From positions 341,013,324-341,077,323 of the forward strand of contig OX465598.1 of assembly GCA_950022295.1 (NCBI GenBank): DNA of 64,000 nt, written 5' to 3'. Each line of letters starts with the position of its first letter. Within the stretch, counting starts at the first letter, position 1. Positions 47,252-59,445 of this stretch are shown here, one piece after another. The notes beneath the pieces are model-generated. The model did no database searches. It saw nothing but the letters and a program-made list of their open reading frames with translations, and had not been told where the DNA came from. A program made the translations under genes and the position numbers. Source of the stretch: Bromus sterilis. Taxonomy: Eukaryota; Streptophyta; Magnoliopsida; Poales; Poaceae.

Positions 47252-48041
47252 TGGGGCGGACAAGCTGAGGCAGTTTCTCCTCTTATGGCCTAGGATACAC
47301 GAGTTGCACCCTATGGCCGGCATCCCGGATAAGATTTCTTGGTCTTGGGAGGCGGAGGGCCATTTCTCGGCGTCGTCGGCTTACGCCGCGCGGTTTGCCG
47401 GTCTGGAGGCTTCGCCGGCGGAGTTTACGTGGCGGTCGAGGGCCCATTTGCGGTGCCGTTTCTTTTCTTGGTTGGACCTCAAAGATAGATGTTGGACGGC
47501 GGATAGACTGCCGAAGAGGGATCGGCCGCACCCGGCGGCCTGCCCGCTTTGCGACCAACACCCCGAGGACATCTCCCACCTCCTAGTGGGTTGTGCCTTC
47601 TCCCGGGTGGTTTGGCACGGGGCGCTCCTGCCGGTCGACCGCCTGGACCTGGTGCCGACTGGGTTGCCCGATGTGATAGGCGGTTGGAGGAAAGGAAACG
47701 GACTAGGGCGATATGCATGCTGGGCATGTGGGAGATTTGGAAACATCGCAATAATATTGTCTTCGAGGGAGCCACGCCATCCTCGACAGTGGTGCTGCGA
47801 CGGATTCAGGAGGAATGCGGGGCTTGGAGGCCTGCGGGACTCCTCAAGGGGATCCCGGAGCGGCAGACGAGCGGACAATTATGAGATAGGCGTTAGGTAG
47901 TTTTGTTTGGTGGTTTAGAGTTGGGTGGTGTGCTTGGTATCCTATGTGAGAGGAAGCCGAGAGTTGTAACCGTGTGGATGTGGGACTCTTTCCCATTTTC
48001 TTTTTAATATATGATACGCATGTGCGTATTTCAGAAAAAAG
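47252..48041 (+). mobile_element. 5'-truncated LINE
   Basis: The fragment is flanked by a perfect 15-bp duplication GAAGAGAAGAAAGTT (47237-47251 and 48042-48056), the mark of target-primed reverse transcription. It holds the 3' end of ORF2 and ends with TGATACGCATGTGCGTATTTCAG and a short A run, a tail typical of plant L1-like LINEs. About 0.8 kb remains of an element normally several kb long. Confidence 0.88.
47304..47884 (+). pseudogene. LINE ORF2 C-terminus (zinc-binding domain downstream of RT)
   Basis: The first frame from about 47304 shows DKISWSWEAEGHFSASSAY, then WLDLKDRCWTADRL and CPLCDQHPEDISHLLVGC, the signature of the zf-RVT domain at the end of plant L1 ORF2 proteins. Homology then moves to another frame near 47660 (MLGMWEIWKHRNNIVFEG) and runs to 47884. 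The frameshift and the loss of the endonuclease and RT regions make it inactive. Confidence 0.85.
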
Positions 48042-48056
48042 GAAGAGAAGAAAGTT

Positions 48057-48887
48057 GTAGCCCAGCCGCCAACCCCTCAACATTCCTTGTGGACTGGCTA
48101 ATGGTATCTCTCCATTCCAGGAATATAAGATCTTTGTACCTACTAGGATCGGCCAATGGTGTGTACAACGAGATCCAAGTGATAAACCTACGTGCATGTT
48201 AGACCGTTATGAGCTAGGGGTTGTGAACATTTTCCACAAGACATTGTTCATTCAGTACAACAGCGACAGTGTATGCGCATTGACCAGCAACGTCACCCAC
48301 ACCCAGAAAGTGAACTGTAAACTCAAACCCGAGTTTCTGCATTGTGACACCGCCCAGAAAGTTGACTGTAAACTCGAGTCACAGGCAGGCCAGCGTCTGC
48401 ATTTATCAACAACATTATCCAGAAAACGGGAACCGTAAACTAAAACTGCAGCAGATGAGTGAAACCAAATGCTCAACCACAGTGCCACTGGTCCACTACG
48501 GACGGTGGTGGTCACTCAGACATCACAGAATTGGCATCGCAAGTTCGCAACACAACAGCACACAGAGCGGCTGCACGGCTTGCATCCATCCATCCAGCAA
48601 CGAAAACAAACGGCAAGCATGGTCTCACCATGCTATATAGGGAGTTAAACAGATTAGACACTTTGCTTTTTGTTCATTTGGAAACGGCAAAGCTAAACAC
48701 CTAGCAACTTAATTATCACCATGAACCAACTAAAGAAACCGAACGACCACCACTGGAGCAGCAGCAGAGCTGCGATCTTCAGCGGCAGGCAGCTGCAGAT
48801 TCTGGCTTCGGCTGATATTTACACTGGTAGTTCATCTAAGGAAGCCAAACATCCCGACTGCTGTCAAGGTTTTGCATGAGCTTCGGG
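48057..48887. other. 3' flank and probable 3' UTR of the bZIP gene
   Basis: No protein gene is supported. The part next to the bZIP stop is presumably 3' UTR on the minus strand, but I cannot place the poly(A) site. Three imperfect copies of CCAGAAAGTTGACTGTAAACTC lie at about 48302, 48353 and 48417. Confidence 0.5.
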
Positions 48888-51800
48888 CTACCATGGACCG
48901 GTCAGTGTTCGTCGCAAGCAAAATCTCTTTGCCTTTGGTCCAAGTTGCTGTTCGATCCTCTCTATAACCTGCAAAATCCATTTACGAATGAGCTTAAGTG
49001 AGCGAAAGGATGTCTAAAAGAGAACCATTTTTCAAATTACTACTGTACATATGAAAAACAGGAGCACCAAAGAACTACTTACTAGAGCTACAACATGTCA
49101 GGACATAATAAGACATCTCAAATAAATTGCTCTAACTGACATTATAACAACGTACCCCCAAAAATAATATTTAATCATATTTTGGTCTAGCATTCTACTT
49201 CCAGTAAATACTGATTGGTCAGAGGGGTCATTATTTAATTGAATGCATTTCTTCCATCTAATAACAAACAGAACAAACAGTGGGCATTATCAACAATTGG
49301 GCGGAGTTTGGGCCGATCATAGCCCATGGGCATTATCAACAAACAGAACATATGGGCAATGCTAGCTTTAATCTCCAGCATTAGAATGGTTCATAGTTTG
49401 ATTTTGACACACAATATACTGACACGGGAGCAAACTCCTACTTCTAAAAAAGTGAAGTTAGTATTTTTCTTGTCTTCAGTGTGTCTTGCAAGCTGAAGAT
49501 CTAAGGTTGCCATCAAATAAGAGTTGGCAGTAGATAAATCATCCTCTAGATGAGGACGGACTTTATAGAAAATTTGAAATAAACCATGATTCCAACTCTT
49601 CTTTTTGCCCAGGTTTATAGAACTTGGAATGTGGTTTTTTTTCAAATGTTCTGTTGTAACCTAAGTCCTGCAATCTCTTAATATAACTAGATAATGGTAA
49701 AAACAAAACCACCCAGGCAAAGAGCACATCAGAAAAGTGCAACTGACAATCACCCAAAATATTAGAACTAGGTTTATTAGGCTGTATATTGGGCATATTC
49801 TCAAACTAGGTACCCTCACCGGTAACTGGAAAAACTAAGTTTAAGGCTGAGAACATGACCACTGACCTGCATAATCACTACAATATTGAACAATAAAGGC
49901 AATTTGTATTATAATCTGGGTCGCTTAGAAACATTTTCCTAAAGCCCAGATTGAAATCCAATCAGTCATATCTACATTACTTGATGCTACATGAAATGAT
50001 TTTCCCAAGACTTACTTTGACTACTTGTAAGTTGCTGATAACTAATATATCTACAAAAAGTGTCTTTCAAATCCAACTTTCAGCCAGACAGACCTGAAGT
50101 CTTGGAATAAATAGTTGAGCAGGCATGTATTTATATATAAAAGCTTTTGAATGTATGCAGTTGTGCATGCATGATTAATATGTCTGTCATTGTGCACACC
50201 TAATAGATCCGTGAACCTATTGAAAACCATTTGCACACTTTTGCACTTCAACTAACAAAACTGTTGTTTGTGCAGTGATAAATCCAAAAATATGAAGGAA
50301 ACCCTTGATCAAAATGTGGTGTAAATAGCAGGACTGCATGGTAGTACTTCCATAACAATCAGGCCAAACATAGCATATATTCATAAAAAGAATACAATTT
50401 ACAAGATGGAAGGCCCTTACCTCATCCTTTTGCTTCTTTAGCATTTCCACCTGCATATCAAAAGCATAATGAAAGTGAATATAGCTCATGAAAGTACTTA
50501 TCAAGAATTAGAAGGAAATGTATGATAACTTAATGTAACCAGCGGATCTAAACTCTAAATTCTTAACTGACTAAAATATTGATTCATTTTCACGAATCAA
50601 ATGAGTAATAACTAAATTGTAAAATGTGATAGTAACAACGTATAGATAATGTAAGATATACATGTGAAATATAGGGAACCTCTAGTTCTGTTAATAAAAC
50701 AAAACATGATACAGTGTGGAACCTATATTTCATAATCAACAGATAACAATCTACTAGTAACAACAGTTGAGTAGAAATAGAGAATATTGCAAGGCGTAGT
50801 GCCCAAAACAACACTATTACGAAATTGATTTAACACGGAATATTTAAAATTGAAAGGATTATTTTTATGCAGTCTCCAGCGATTATTCAAGTCATACTCA
50901 AGTCAATCAATGCTGTGTAAAACATATACCAGAAGGACCAGACATTAAAAAAATGCTCGTCATGACAACAGAAACTAAAAAGGCATAGATGATACCAAAC
51001 AACCAGACAAATATGACAATTGCAGCAAGAAATATTAAAACTGTCTAGAGTCAATAAAACAACCAAGTACCACTAACTGATTACATGAATTGCAAGGTTA
51101 GTAAATAAACAATGTGCATATAATCATTAAAGCAATTTTAAGTATACCTGCTTCTTCTGCAATGCCTCATTGTTTTCCTTCAGTTTTGCTACCTCGGCTT
51201 CCAACTCCATTATATAAGCCTGCCATACATCAGAAGGATCAAACTTGAGTGTATACAAACTGTGATATGGTTAAATGACAGCAGTAAATGGAATCATCTG
51301 AAAATATTTTCCATCAATCTATCAAATAGAACTTGTTGTGCTCACAACATACAATTTATTTTATAGGCTACGCAGCAATGGTGCATAAAGTCATAAATAG
51401 GCATATTATGCCACTGCCTTAGCCTAAGACCAAATTCACTGGAAAGTAACTATACTTCTCATCTTCCCCCCTATAGTAGATGTAAGAAATGCGAAGACCC
51501 ATAATGCTGCAATGCCTAAACTTCATTTCTGAAATGAACAAAGTTATCCATTATCTTCCTGAATCTGAGAGGGTCAACTTGAACGACGATACCCACATAG
51601 ATTCTTCTGACCTTGGGTTTCACAACATTTAACAACTCCAAGTTGCTATTTGCAGGGGCTACTCAGGCATAAACTAACATCTAGCAGCCAAACTGGGAGC
51701 GGCAGATCACACCAACGATTAAAGTACAACGTGACCGAGGGGCATACCCAATTTAGACACCCTGGGTTCGATTTCTGATAAGATTTCAGAATAGTTAAGC

Positions 51801-52676
51801 AAAAGGAGTATATGATGAATGGATAACTACAGCACTGAGGTTGAAGGAGAAAAGCTTCACCTGCTTCCTCTGGCGGGACCTGGCAGCGGACTCCCGGTTC
51901 TTGATCATGCGCCTCTGCCTCCTCTCGACCACCTTCTCGACGGTAGGTCCCTTCCTCGCCCTGGTCACGGTGTCGAAGGGATACGGCACCGGCGACAGGG
52001 AGGAGAGATCCCCGCCCTCCATCTTCCCAAACCCGTTGAGCACGCCTGGCGTGGTTGGCGCCGCCACCGTCATGGGCACCCCAGCCCCCTGGCCGACGAC
52101 TCCATGCACCACCCCGTTCCCCACCTGCATGGGCGGCAGGACCACATTGCCCTGGGGGAACAGAGCCTGCGCGCGCGCCGGCACCACGACGGTCTGGCCG
52201 CCCATGTCCTCCCGCACGACGCCGGCGCGCACCAGGAACTCCTCGAGCGTCATCCGGCCCAGGGTCTGCTGGCGCTCCGCCGGCGCCGGCTCCTGCGCGG
52301 GGGGCGGCGGCGGCTGCTCCTCGTCACAGAAGCCCATGATGTCGCGCCAGACCTCGTCGACCGTCATCTGGCTGAGCGTGCGGGGCAGCGTGAGCGAGCC
52401 CTGGCGCAGGATGGCCTGCTGCTGCGGCTGCTGCGCCGCCGGGAGCGCCACCGGCGCCGGCGGCGGCTGGGCGTCGACATTGGAAGTCGGGACGGCCAAG
52501 GTGGCGGCGATGGCGTTGGACTCCTCGGCCGTCCAGATGTTGCGGAGCAGCTCGTCCATGTTCATGGAGCCGAAGTCCTTGCCGGCGCCGCCAAGCGCGC
52601 TCTGGAACTCGTCGAAGGTGAGCGAGTAGATCGACCCCTGCCTGGCCAGCGCCCCGCTCCCTCCCGGCATCTCCAT
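48888..52676 (-). CDS. ABF/AREB/ABI5-type group A bZIP transcription factor, complete, four exons
   Basis: The exons on the minus strand are 52676-51861, 51219-51148, 50450-50421 and 48968-48888, all joined in phase 0 with GT-AG introns, giving 332 aa. Exon 1 holds the conserved C1 (R12-Q-G-S15, then SLTFDEFQ), C2 (R91-Q-G-S94) and C3 (TLGRMTLEEFLVRAGV from T138) phosphorylation motifs and the basic region N260-x7-R268. Exon 2 starts the leucine zipper with L278, L285 and L292 at the canonical spacing. The last exon ends in the C4 motif CLRRTLTGPW. Such factors bind ABRE/G-box sites in the nucleus and activate ABA and drought genes after SnRK2 phosphorylation at RxxS/T sites. The length and the start MEMPGGSG suggest the rice OsABF1/OsbZIP12 type, from memory only. 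No lesion is seen. Confidence 0.95.
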
Positions 52677-52856
52677 CTCCCCTCCTCCTCACACAACCCT
52701 GCCTCTCACCGAATTCCTCCCAAGAACCCACCCAGATTCCTCCCCCAAGCAAAGCACAGCAGCAGCGGAAAATTCCTCGGCTGGTCTCCCTCCCTCTCTC
52801 GCTATCCCGGAGCACGGCCGACAAAGGAGGAAAGGAGGGCGCTTGACTTATAAACA
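52677..52856 (-). promoter_or_regulatory. 5' UTR and TATA box of the bZIP gene
   Basis: A TATA-like TTTATAAG on the minus strand (about 52847-52854) lies 170 bp before the ATG, giving a likely start of transcription near 52820. The region between is C/T-rich on the coding strand, as in many grass leaders. Confidence 0.6.
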
Positions 52857-53360
52857 AGGGGGGAAGCGACAGGGGGGAGAGTGTGATTAGCCGGGCGGGT
52901 TATGCCCGAATTAGCAAGGGAAAATCTAGTTTAGAGAAAGGGTAGAAAAAGGAGGAGGCCGGAGCGGGGGGAGGGGAGCATCGGGCGATGTGTAGGGAGG
53001 GAGTTGGTGCGGCTTTGCGGGAGGCGATCGCGGCGGCGAGGTGGGGGGAGGGAGCGACAGGTGTCGCCTCGGGGCCATTAAAGTGGCTGCCGCCGGAGGG
53101 CAACCGGTCAGAGGATTGGGTTACCGGCCCCACCTGGCAGCGGACGCCGCTGCTCCGCTCACCCCAACTGCTTCACACACAACAGCAATAACTGCTGTCC
53201 TCAAAATTCAGGAGGACTGCCCCTTGGGTTTTTAGACTTTCACTTGGTAAAACCCATTCTTACTGAAAATAAACTGATTCCCCTAAAAAACTGATCAAAG
53301 AGGTCTTAATGTAAAAAAATTAGTCTGCACCTTGTATTGCGGCGGAGATGGGTGCGTGAA

Positions 53361-53366
53361 TCACGT
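53361..53366. promoter_or_regulatory. G-box/ABRE (CACGTG) upstream of the bZIP gene
   Basis: CACGTGAC lies about 510 bp upstream of the TATA box. ABF/ABI5 factors bind this core, so it could serve feedback control; this is inferred from sequence only. Confidence 0.45.
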
Positions 53367-53652
53367 GACGAAGCGGTGTACAATGGACCAGTTTAATTAC
53401 GCGCGAAAGCAGGCGGCGATGGGGCGGCCGTATTAGCTTTTGTAGGTAGATAAGGCAAGAAAGTCGAAACGGACTATGAGGAGGCGGACGTTGTAGGTTT
53501 GCGGATAGATAAAGCAAGGGAGTCGAAACGAAAGGTCATGCGTAAGCGATCCTTCTGGAGCGCAACAAGATAGACATGAAGACTCCCCGACTTTGGCACG
53601 TCGTCCCAGATGGGTTGGCGTCACGCAAGCGACCGACTAAGGAGGTCGGTCC

Positions 53653-53658
53653 CACGTG
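53653..53658. promoter_or_regulatory. Second G-box (CACGTG) upstream of the bZIP gene
   Basis: CACGTG followed by the near palindrome TGATAATTATCA, about 800 bp upstream of the TATA box. Confidence 0.35.
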
Positions 53659-53852
53659 ATAATTATCATGTAGGTAGTTTTTGGTTTTGTTTGTTGACTT
53701 TTGCAGACGAAGCGTGCCGCCGATGATTTGCGTGTGAAAACCAACCAGTGTACGTCAAAAACTCTACGCAAACTATTATATATCTATCAAAATTACTAGT
53801 GATGTCATCATCGGTTGATGTAAAAAAAACTTTGAAGTAAATAAAAATTGTA

Positions 53853-54950
53853 GTGAGATGTTTCAAACATTACAATTATTATTATTTCCAATTTTTAGAA
53901 AGCTATAGTTGTAAGTAAAAAAACACATATTGGTGTTATTTAGTTACGAAGGTTGAATCTTTCAAAAGGCATCTAACAATGTAGTATATAACAATTACAA
54001 TGAATAACTCAATGGAAAAAAAATTAGTTACAGATATATTGGAGCATGTTTGGATTCTCTTAGGCTCGTTCAAAGTGATACAGAGCGAGAGGTGGCACGG
54101 CGGGGCTAGAAAGGCTCAAGCCCAGGTCCAACCGAAGTTATACGGAAAATTATACATAGAATTTACTCCAAACCACTGCACTTTGAACATCCTAGCACTT
54201 GTTGGCCCAATCCAAACTCCCACTAATATAAATTTGGGTACCACCCCTAAGAAGAGGCTAAATCATATTATAACCTTATTATCTCAGAATTTGAAAAAAA
54301 ATGTCTATACCATGACAACACATCAAGAGTTTTCAAACATTTTGTCAAGGCTATATTAGAAGATTAGCATGTAAAAACTAGTCGTTATACATTACAAAAC
54401 TCCCCACTTACAAAATCTACCATCATCACTAGAAGTAAAAACAGTAAATCACCCATGTAAATAGCAATTGAAGTGAGATGTCTTTCAACATTTCAAATAT
54501 TTTTATATATTTTAGGAAACACATATAGAGTTTACTAATATAGTTGTAAGTAAAAATTATATGTCAGTGATATCAAATTACAAAGTTTGAACTCTGTAAA
54601 AGAGCATCTAGCAGTGTCAATAACAGTTACAACGAATAACTCATGAAACAAAATCTACGATAAATTCCAAAAATGTTTAAATTCTCTTGGGCTCATTTTC
54701 TTTTGTGAACTATATTTAAGGCGGAGAAGGGGCGAGGGTAGGAACGGGGAAAAGGCTCAAGCATTGGTCCAGCCCAAGTGTGCAAGGCAGAATATACAAA
54801 ATAAATTAGCCCAAACTACTACACTTTGAACACCCCCCTCGCACCTGCCGTCCCAATCCAGACCTCCGTCGGTATAAATTTGGGTCCCATCATTAAGGTG
54901 AGGTTAAATCATATGAGAATCTTATAATCCTAGAATTTGAGGTCCACCAC
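53853..54950. repeat. Diverged direct duplication, two copies of about 0.5-0.6 kb
   Basis: Blocks repeat in the same order with an offset of 620-646 bp. Examples are GTGAGATG (53853/54473), ATAGTTGTAAGTAAAAA (about 53905/54540), CACTTTGAACA (about 54178/54823) and TATAAATTTGGGT (about 54227/54873). The copies have many substitutions and indels. No convincing ORF lies in either. Confidence 0.75.
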
Positions 54951-54960
54951 TTAATTAAAG

Positions 54961-55883
54961 CTATGTCTTGTTGTGGTAAAATCTTTCAAAAGTCTTCTTG
55001 TGTCGTCATTTTATAGATATGTATGCATGATGCATGAGACAAACAAAATCAACCATGCAAACGAATGTAGAAAACAATTATAGTCAAATCGTATAAAGTA
55101 AAACATTCAAGATTACCAAAAAATTGTTGGTTGTGTAAAAGGAAAACAATTGAATCTAAAGTATGCTATGAGTATTCACCATTGAATCTAAAGTGTAAGA
55201 TTTCTACATGAGATTCTATAATGACAATATGAGTGGTAAGTTCTATAAAAATAGAATATTCCCCCCATATGATAATAAGGGCTCTTTGGTTCAATAGAAA
55301 ACATAGGTATTTTTACAGCGGATTAAACCTTAGGAGAAAATCTTCTATTTGAATGACAAGCACCGTATACAACCTAATCATTCAAGAAAAAAACCTCATG
55401 CGCAACAAAACCATATCTTGGCGTATCATGTCATTTCCAGCTTCTCTAGGATTCGATGTGCCCCGACATCAATTTTTTTGTTTTACATTTTTCTTTCAAT
55501 TCTTATATGTTTCACACATTGGCATGGAGTTCAAGATATTATTTTGATCACTAATTTTCAATTGGCAACATTGTAGAAATATATTTTTAGGCAAGTCCAC
55601 ACTATGGGTTTGCATTGTCCATCCGAATAAATGATAGCCGTAGGAAACGAATTGAAAGTTTTATTTGTGTCGAAATGTCATCTATTTGTGACATGCATGG
55701 AGCAATATAATCACAGTGCTGAGCCAAAATAATCATTGCAAGCTATCTAGTGAACATAACTTTCCAAGTCATCTCTATCTTTGGATGTATAGATTTCCAT
55801 TTATAGACAAATAGCACACCATGTGGAGCAAAATTCCTGTGTAGCTTTGGGCGCGTAGACGGGAAACTCCAAACGGAGCACAC
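54961..55883. other. Intergenic sequence without a supported gene
   Basis: A/T-rich. At about 55269, GGGCTCTTTGGTTCAATAG resembles one end of a MITE, but I could not find its partner. Confidence 0.4.
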
Positions 55884-56250
55884 GGACATATGCACCCACT
55901 AATTCAAAAATTCAAAACAAAATGCAAAGCAATTTCAAAAAATTTGAAATTTTGTGGAACGCAACATAATCATGCAAGTGACATCCGCGCAAAATTTCAG
56001 GGTATTTCGACATTCGATTTGTGAAAACCAACGTAACACGAATTTTTTGATGAATAGTGTCATTTTCCAAAAACCCTCACAGTCTCAAAATTTGTCATTT
56101 TTGAATTGGATTACTCGAATGTTTAAACTTCACGAAACTTGTCATGGACTTCGCACACATGACCATCTTGCATCATACAAAAAATCTGATTTTTTTGGTT
56201 TTGTTTACTTTTTAAAAAACTGTTTTCAATAATAATAGGTGCATATGCCC
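55884..56250. repeat. MITE-like repeat with 20-bp inverted ends
   Basis: The left end GGACATATGCACCCACTAATT is matched in inverse by AATAATAATAGGTGCATATGCCC at the right end, with a few mismatches. The interior is A/T-rich and non-coding. No clear target duplication was found, so the superfamily is open. Confidence 0.5.
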
Positions 56251-58860
56251 ACGCTATCAAAAAAGCCACTCTTCGCGTAGACCTGCTTTCCCGTCGTTGC
56301 TGGGGGACTAGAATAGTAGCGGCTCCGATTATAGGGGACCAGGCGATAGCGCTACGTGTCGGCCGCTGAGAGCCAGCGACCTTTCATCGCGCCCAAGCGG
56401 AGCGCGAGAGGTGGACCCATCGGGCCCGTCCCCCGTACGAACAACGGACGGACATGATCAGTTGGATCTCGTCCTTTCACGTGCATGTGAAACGGGTTGG
56501 AGCCTACGGCACGCCGCATGTGGCGCCAGCCAGCCAGCCCGCCGTCTTATCCTGGCAAACGCCCATACCTGAAAGAAACCATCCACTACGTACTGTACTC
56601 CAAAGTCGCCCTCTGTGTCACCTGAAAACGCACTGGCCAAGGCGTGGTTATTTTTGACCGAGTTTGTGTGTGCGTGTGGTCTGTGATGTTGTGCCAAGTT
56701 TCACCAACTCGACTTGTCTCCTGGCTTAGTTTATGCATGGGCGAGCAGCTTTATGCCCGTATTAGTGGAAAGTTGGAAGGAGATTTACAAGCTAAACCGT
56801 GAATTTAACAAAAGGAGTAAGTACGTACGGGTGATAGCAACTTCCCGTGACAAAGCGAGAATGCCACAAGGGGTGATGTAGATTGTAGCACGATGGAGAG
56901 AGATCATTAGCCTGCCGAACCCAACCCTGAGAGAGAGGGAGCCTCCCGGTGGAAGAGCACAAACCTGACAGGACTCCGCCTCCTCCTACCACTTTGCAAA
57001 CCACAGTCACGATCGAGAGGGGGGGCTCCCCAATCCCCATCATTCCAGGCGCATCTCCGGCCGCCACAAACTTGTCACCACGAGGGACGGCCAAATGGAA
57101 GCCATGCATAGTTGTGCCCGTCTGGCTCCGCTGCTTCCCTGTGCCCGCACAAGACTGGATCATCATGTCAGTCTGCATGGGATCTGATCGGAGCCGGAGC
57201 GGGTCGCTCTCCACCCATCGCCAAACCTTTCTGTCCGTGGCATCGGTATCATCACCTTCGCCTGCGATATTGTATCCCCGGGGGGCCTATCTCCCGACGC
57301 CAGCACGGGACCCTATCATGCCATTCCGAGAGCAACGCCCCGGTTTAGAATAATGCTGGCCTGGACAACCAGACCCCGGCCCTGCGCCCTCCACGTCGCG
57401 CGCTCCGGCGATCCGCCAGTATTTCCCGACTGGTCACCGCAGAATCATTCACGGGCTTAATAAACAATTAAAAAGGAGACCGTAGGTGATCTCGCTGCAT
57501 GATTTCGTTGCTGTCCCGGTCGCTACCTAACGTATGCGTCACTTGGGAGGGAGAGCAGCAGAGGCGGAGGAGGCAGAGGCAGGGCGTGGGCGTGAGGATT
57601 TCTGGTCCTCTTCGCCGTGCTTTGAGGGAGTGAGTTTTCTATTGGGTAGGGGAGGGGGGTGTGGGAATATCCGTTCCCGGAAGGTAGGTAAAAGCTAGGC
57701 GAAATCTCTGGAAGGAGATCGGGGGAGTAGAATACTGGGGGCGGGCACATGCGGGCTCAACAGCTGGACGTGTTCCTGCACTAGTTTACAAGTTACTGCA
57801 ACATGACGGTTGACGGACGGAGTGCTCAGGCAGGCAGGCAGGCAGGCAGGAGATCCGTGTGTTTCCTGGCATTTGTAAACTGTTAATTGGTTGCTTGCTT
57901 CCTGCTTCTTTGCCTGCCTGCGGTAGAATATGGTTTTCTGTCGTGCGCTTGCATGCTGGCTGCTTTCGGCTTCTTTTCGACTTTTAGGGTTTGTGGAATT
58001 GTCAATTGTGGCTTTGTGGGCTGCTTGCTGGACTTCTGGACCTGCCGCCAAGACAGTGTGTGTGTGTTTTTTTCGCGTGGGGCAAGCCCATGTAGAGGAG
58101 GGCACGGCAGTGGCCCTCTCCTTCCTGCCAAGATCATTTATCCCTCTCGTCGCCGGTGACTCTTTCGTGTCCACAGCACGCGTCGCCCCCGCGGATCTGT
58201 GTCAGATGCAGCCCACCGTTCGCCGCTGCTCCTGCCCGCTTTCGTCGATGCTTTTCCTCCCGCCCGCCAGATGCAACCCACCGCCCGCCGCTCCTCCTCC
58301 CCGCAAGCCGGCGCTACCTCCCGTGCGCATTCCCCACTGCCCGCCACTGCTCCTCCCCGCAAGCCAGCTTATGGCCAGTTGGCGCCCGACCTCACCGCCC
58401 GCTCGGCCAACGGCTTCGCCCGTCCGCTATGCCGCTGGACCAACTTGCTCGACCGCCGCCCCGCCCGGTCGCCGGGATCCTCGGCTACGCCATGTCTCGC
58501 TCCAGGAGCTCTGCCCTCCATTGGATCAAGTAGCGCCACGTTGCCAGCCATCCAAGACGCCTAATTAAGATCATTTTTAAGCCAAATATGTTATAATCCC
58601 TTGTGATAGCCAAACATGTATTTTGCAGTTGGGTTTTCATTTACACCAAATGAAATCCCGACAAATATTGCATTTCATTTCATTTCATCCAAATGAAATG
58701 AAATGAAGTGTGCCAAACAAGCTGTAAATATTCATATACATGTAATACTTTGTTTTAAGAAATTCATTTTTTTCTACACTATATGTATGCTACATGCAAA
58801 TTCCAGGGTGATTCAATAAGAGTAAAAATAAGGATATTTCTTTAAGAAGGATTACATTAT
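56251..58860. other. GC-rich then A/T-rich intergenic region, no gene supported
   Basis: 56280-58560 is GC-rich and gives several open frames on both strands, but none has recognisable domains and composition explains them. A (GGCA)n run lies at about 57829-57850. Imperfect repeats around CACCGCCCGCCGCTCCTCCTC occupy 58205-58380. ATTTCATTTCATTTCATCC and its inverted copy at 58670-58705 form a small hairpin. Confidence 0.45.
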
Positions 58861-59079
58861 CTCTAAATATAGAATTTAGATAAATACACACACACATCTA
58901 GATATATTCTAGATCTTCTTTCTTTACTATATATTATATTTTTCTATATTTTTCTATTTTAACAAATTCAATATAAAAAAAACTAACTTTTTCTGTTATC
59001 TATTAATGTGTATCTATCCGTACCTTAATATTTTTGAATATTATGGAATTAGAGAAATTTACATGCTTTCTCATTTCAT

Positions 59080-59242
59080 TCGCGAGGAGCTGGATGAGAA
59101 GAAACTCTCATGTCCAGTTTTGCAGTAGAGATGGAGCTAAGAAAGAACCATCGACTATAACCCCAAAAGAACTAGATTCCGCAAACAACATAGAGGAAGA
59201 ATGAAAGGAAAATCCTGCCGAGGCAATCGTATTTGTTTTGGT
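59080..59242 (+). pseudogene. rpl16: Plastid-derived insert: rpl16 intron end and start of exon 2
   Basis: 59162-59242 encodes PKRTRFRKQHRGRMKGKSC and on to RICFG without a break, the beginning of plastid ribosomal protein L16 exon 2. Just upstream, 59087-59122 (GAGCTGGATGAGA...CTCTCATGTCCAG) is a group II intron domain V hairpin, as expected at the 3' end of the rpl16 intron. The A/T-rich sequence left of 59080, possibly back to about 58860, may be more of the intron; I cannot fix that boundary. Plastid similarity stops after 59242, in the middle of the exon. In the nucleus it would not be functional. Confidence 0.85.
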
Positions 59243-59445
59243 AGCTGGAACCACCCTAGCTACGCCACCGGGGCACGGTTGTTACATCATAATTTAGGAA
59301 CTAGAATTAGGAGTTAGTGTGCATCCTCAACATTTCATTGAATCAACTTAAAAAAACATTGCATTGAATCGTTTAATTGTAAAAATGAGAATAATTCAAA
59401 ATCTTCTAGTAATATACTTTCAAAAGATTTAGAAACAAAAAAATA

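Noticed and set aside
51819..52853. 344-codon plus-strand open frame
   Set aside because: It lies antisense to exon 1 and the 5' UTR of the bZIP gene and is explained by GC-rich codon use there; it has no domain.
57829..57850. Short-unit tandem array as a possible CRISPR or satellite
   Set aside because: It is only a simple GGCA-type microsatellite; no spaced repeat array exists in the window.
57930..58568. 212-codon plus-strand open frame
   Set aside because: Pro/Ala/Arg-rich product over GC-rich repeats, with no domain or gene-like structure.
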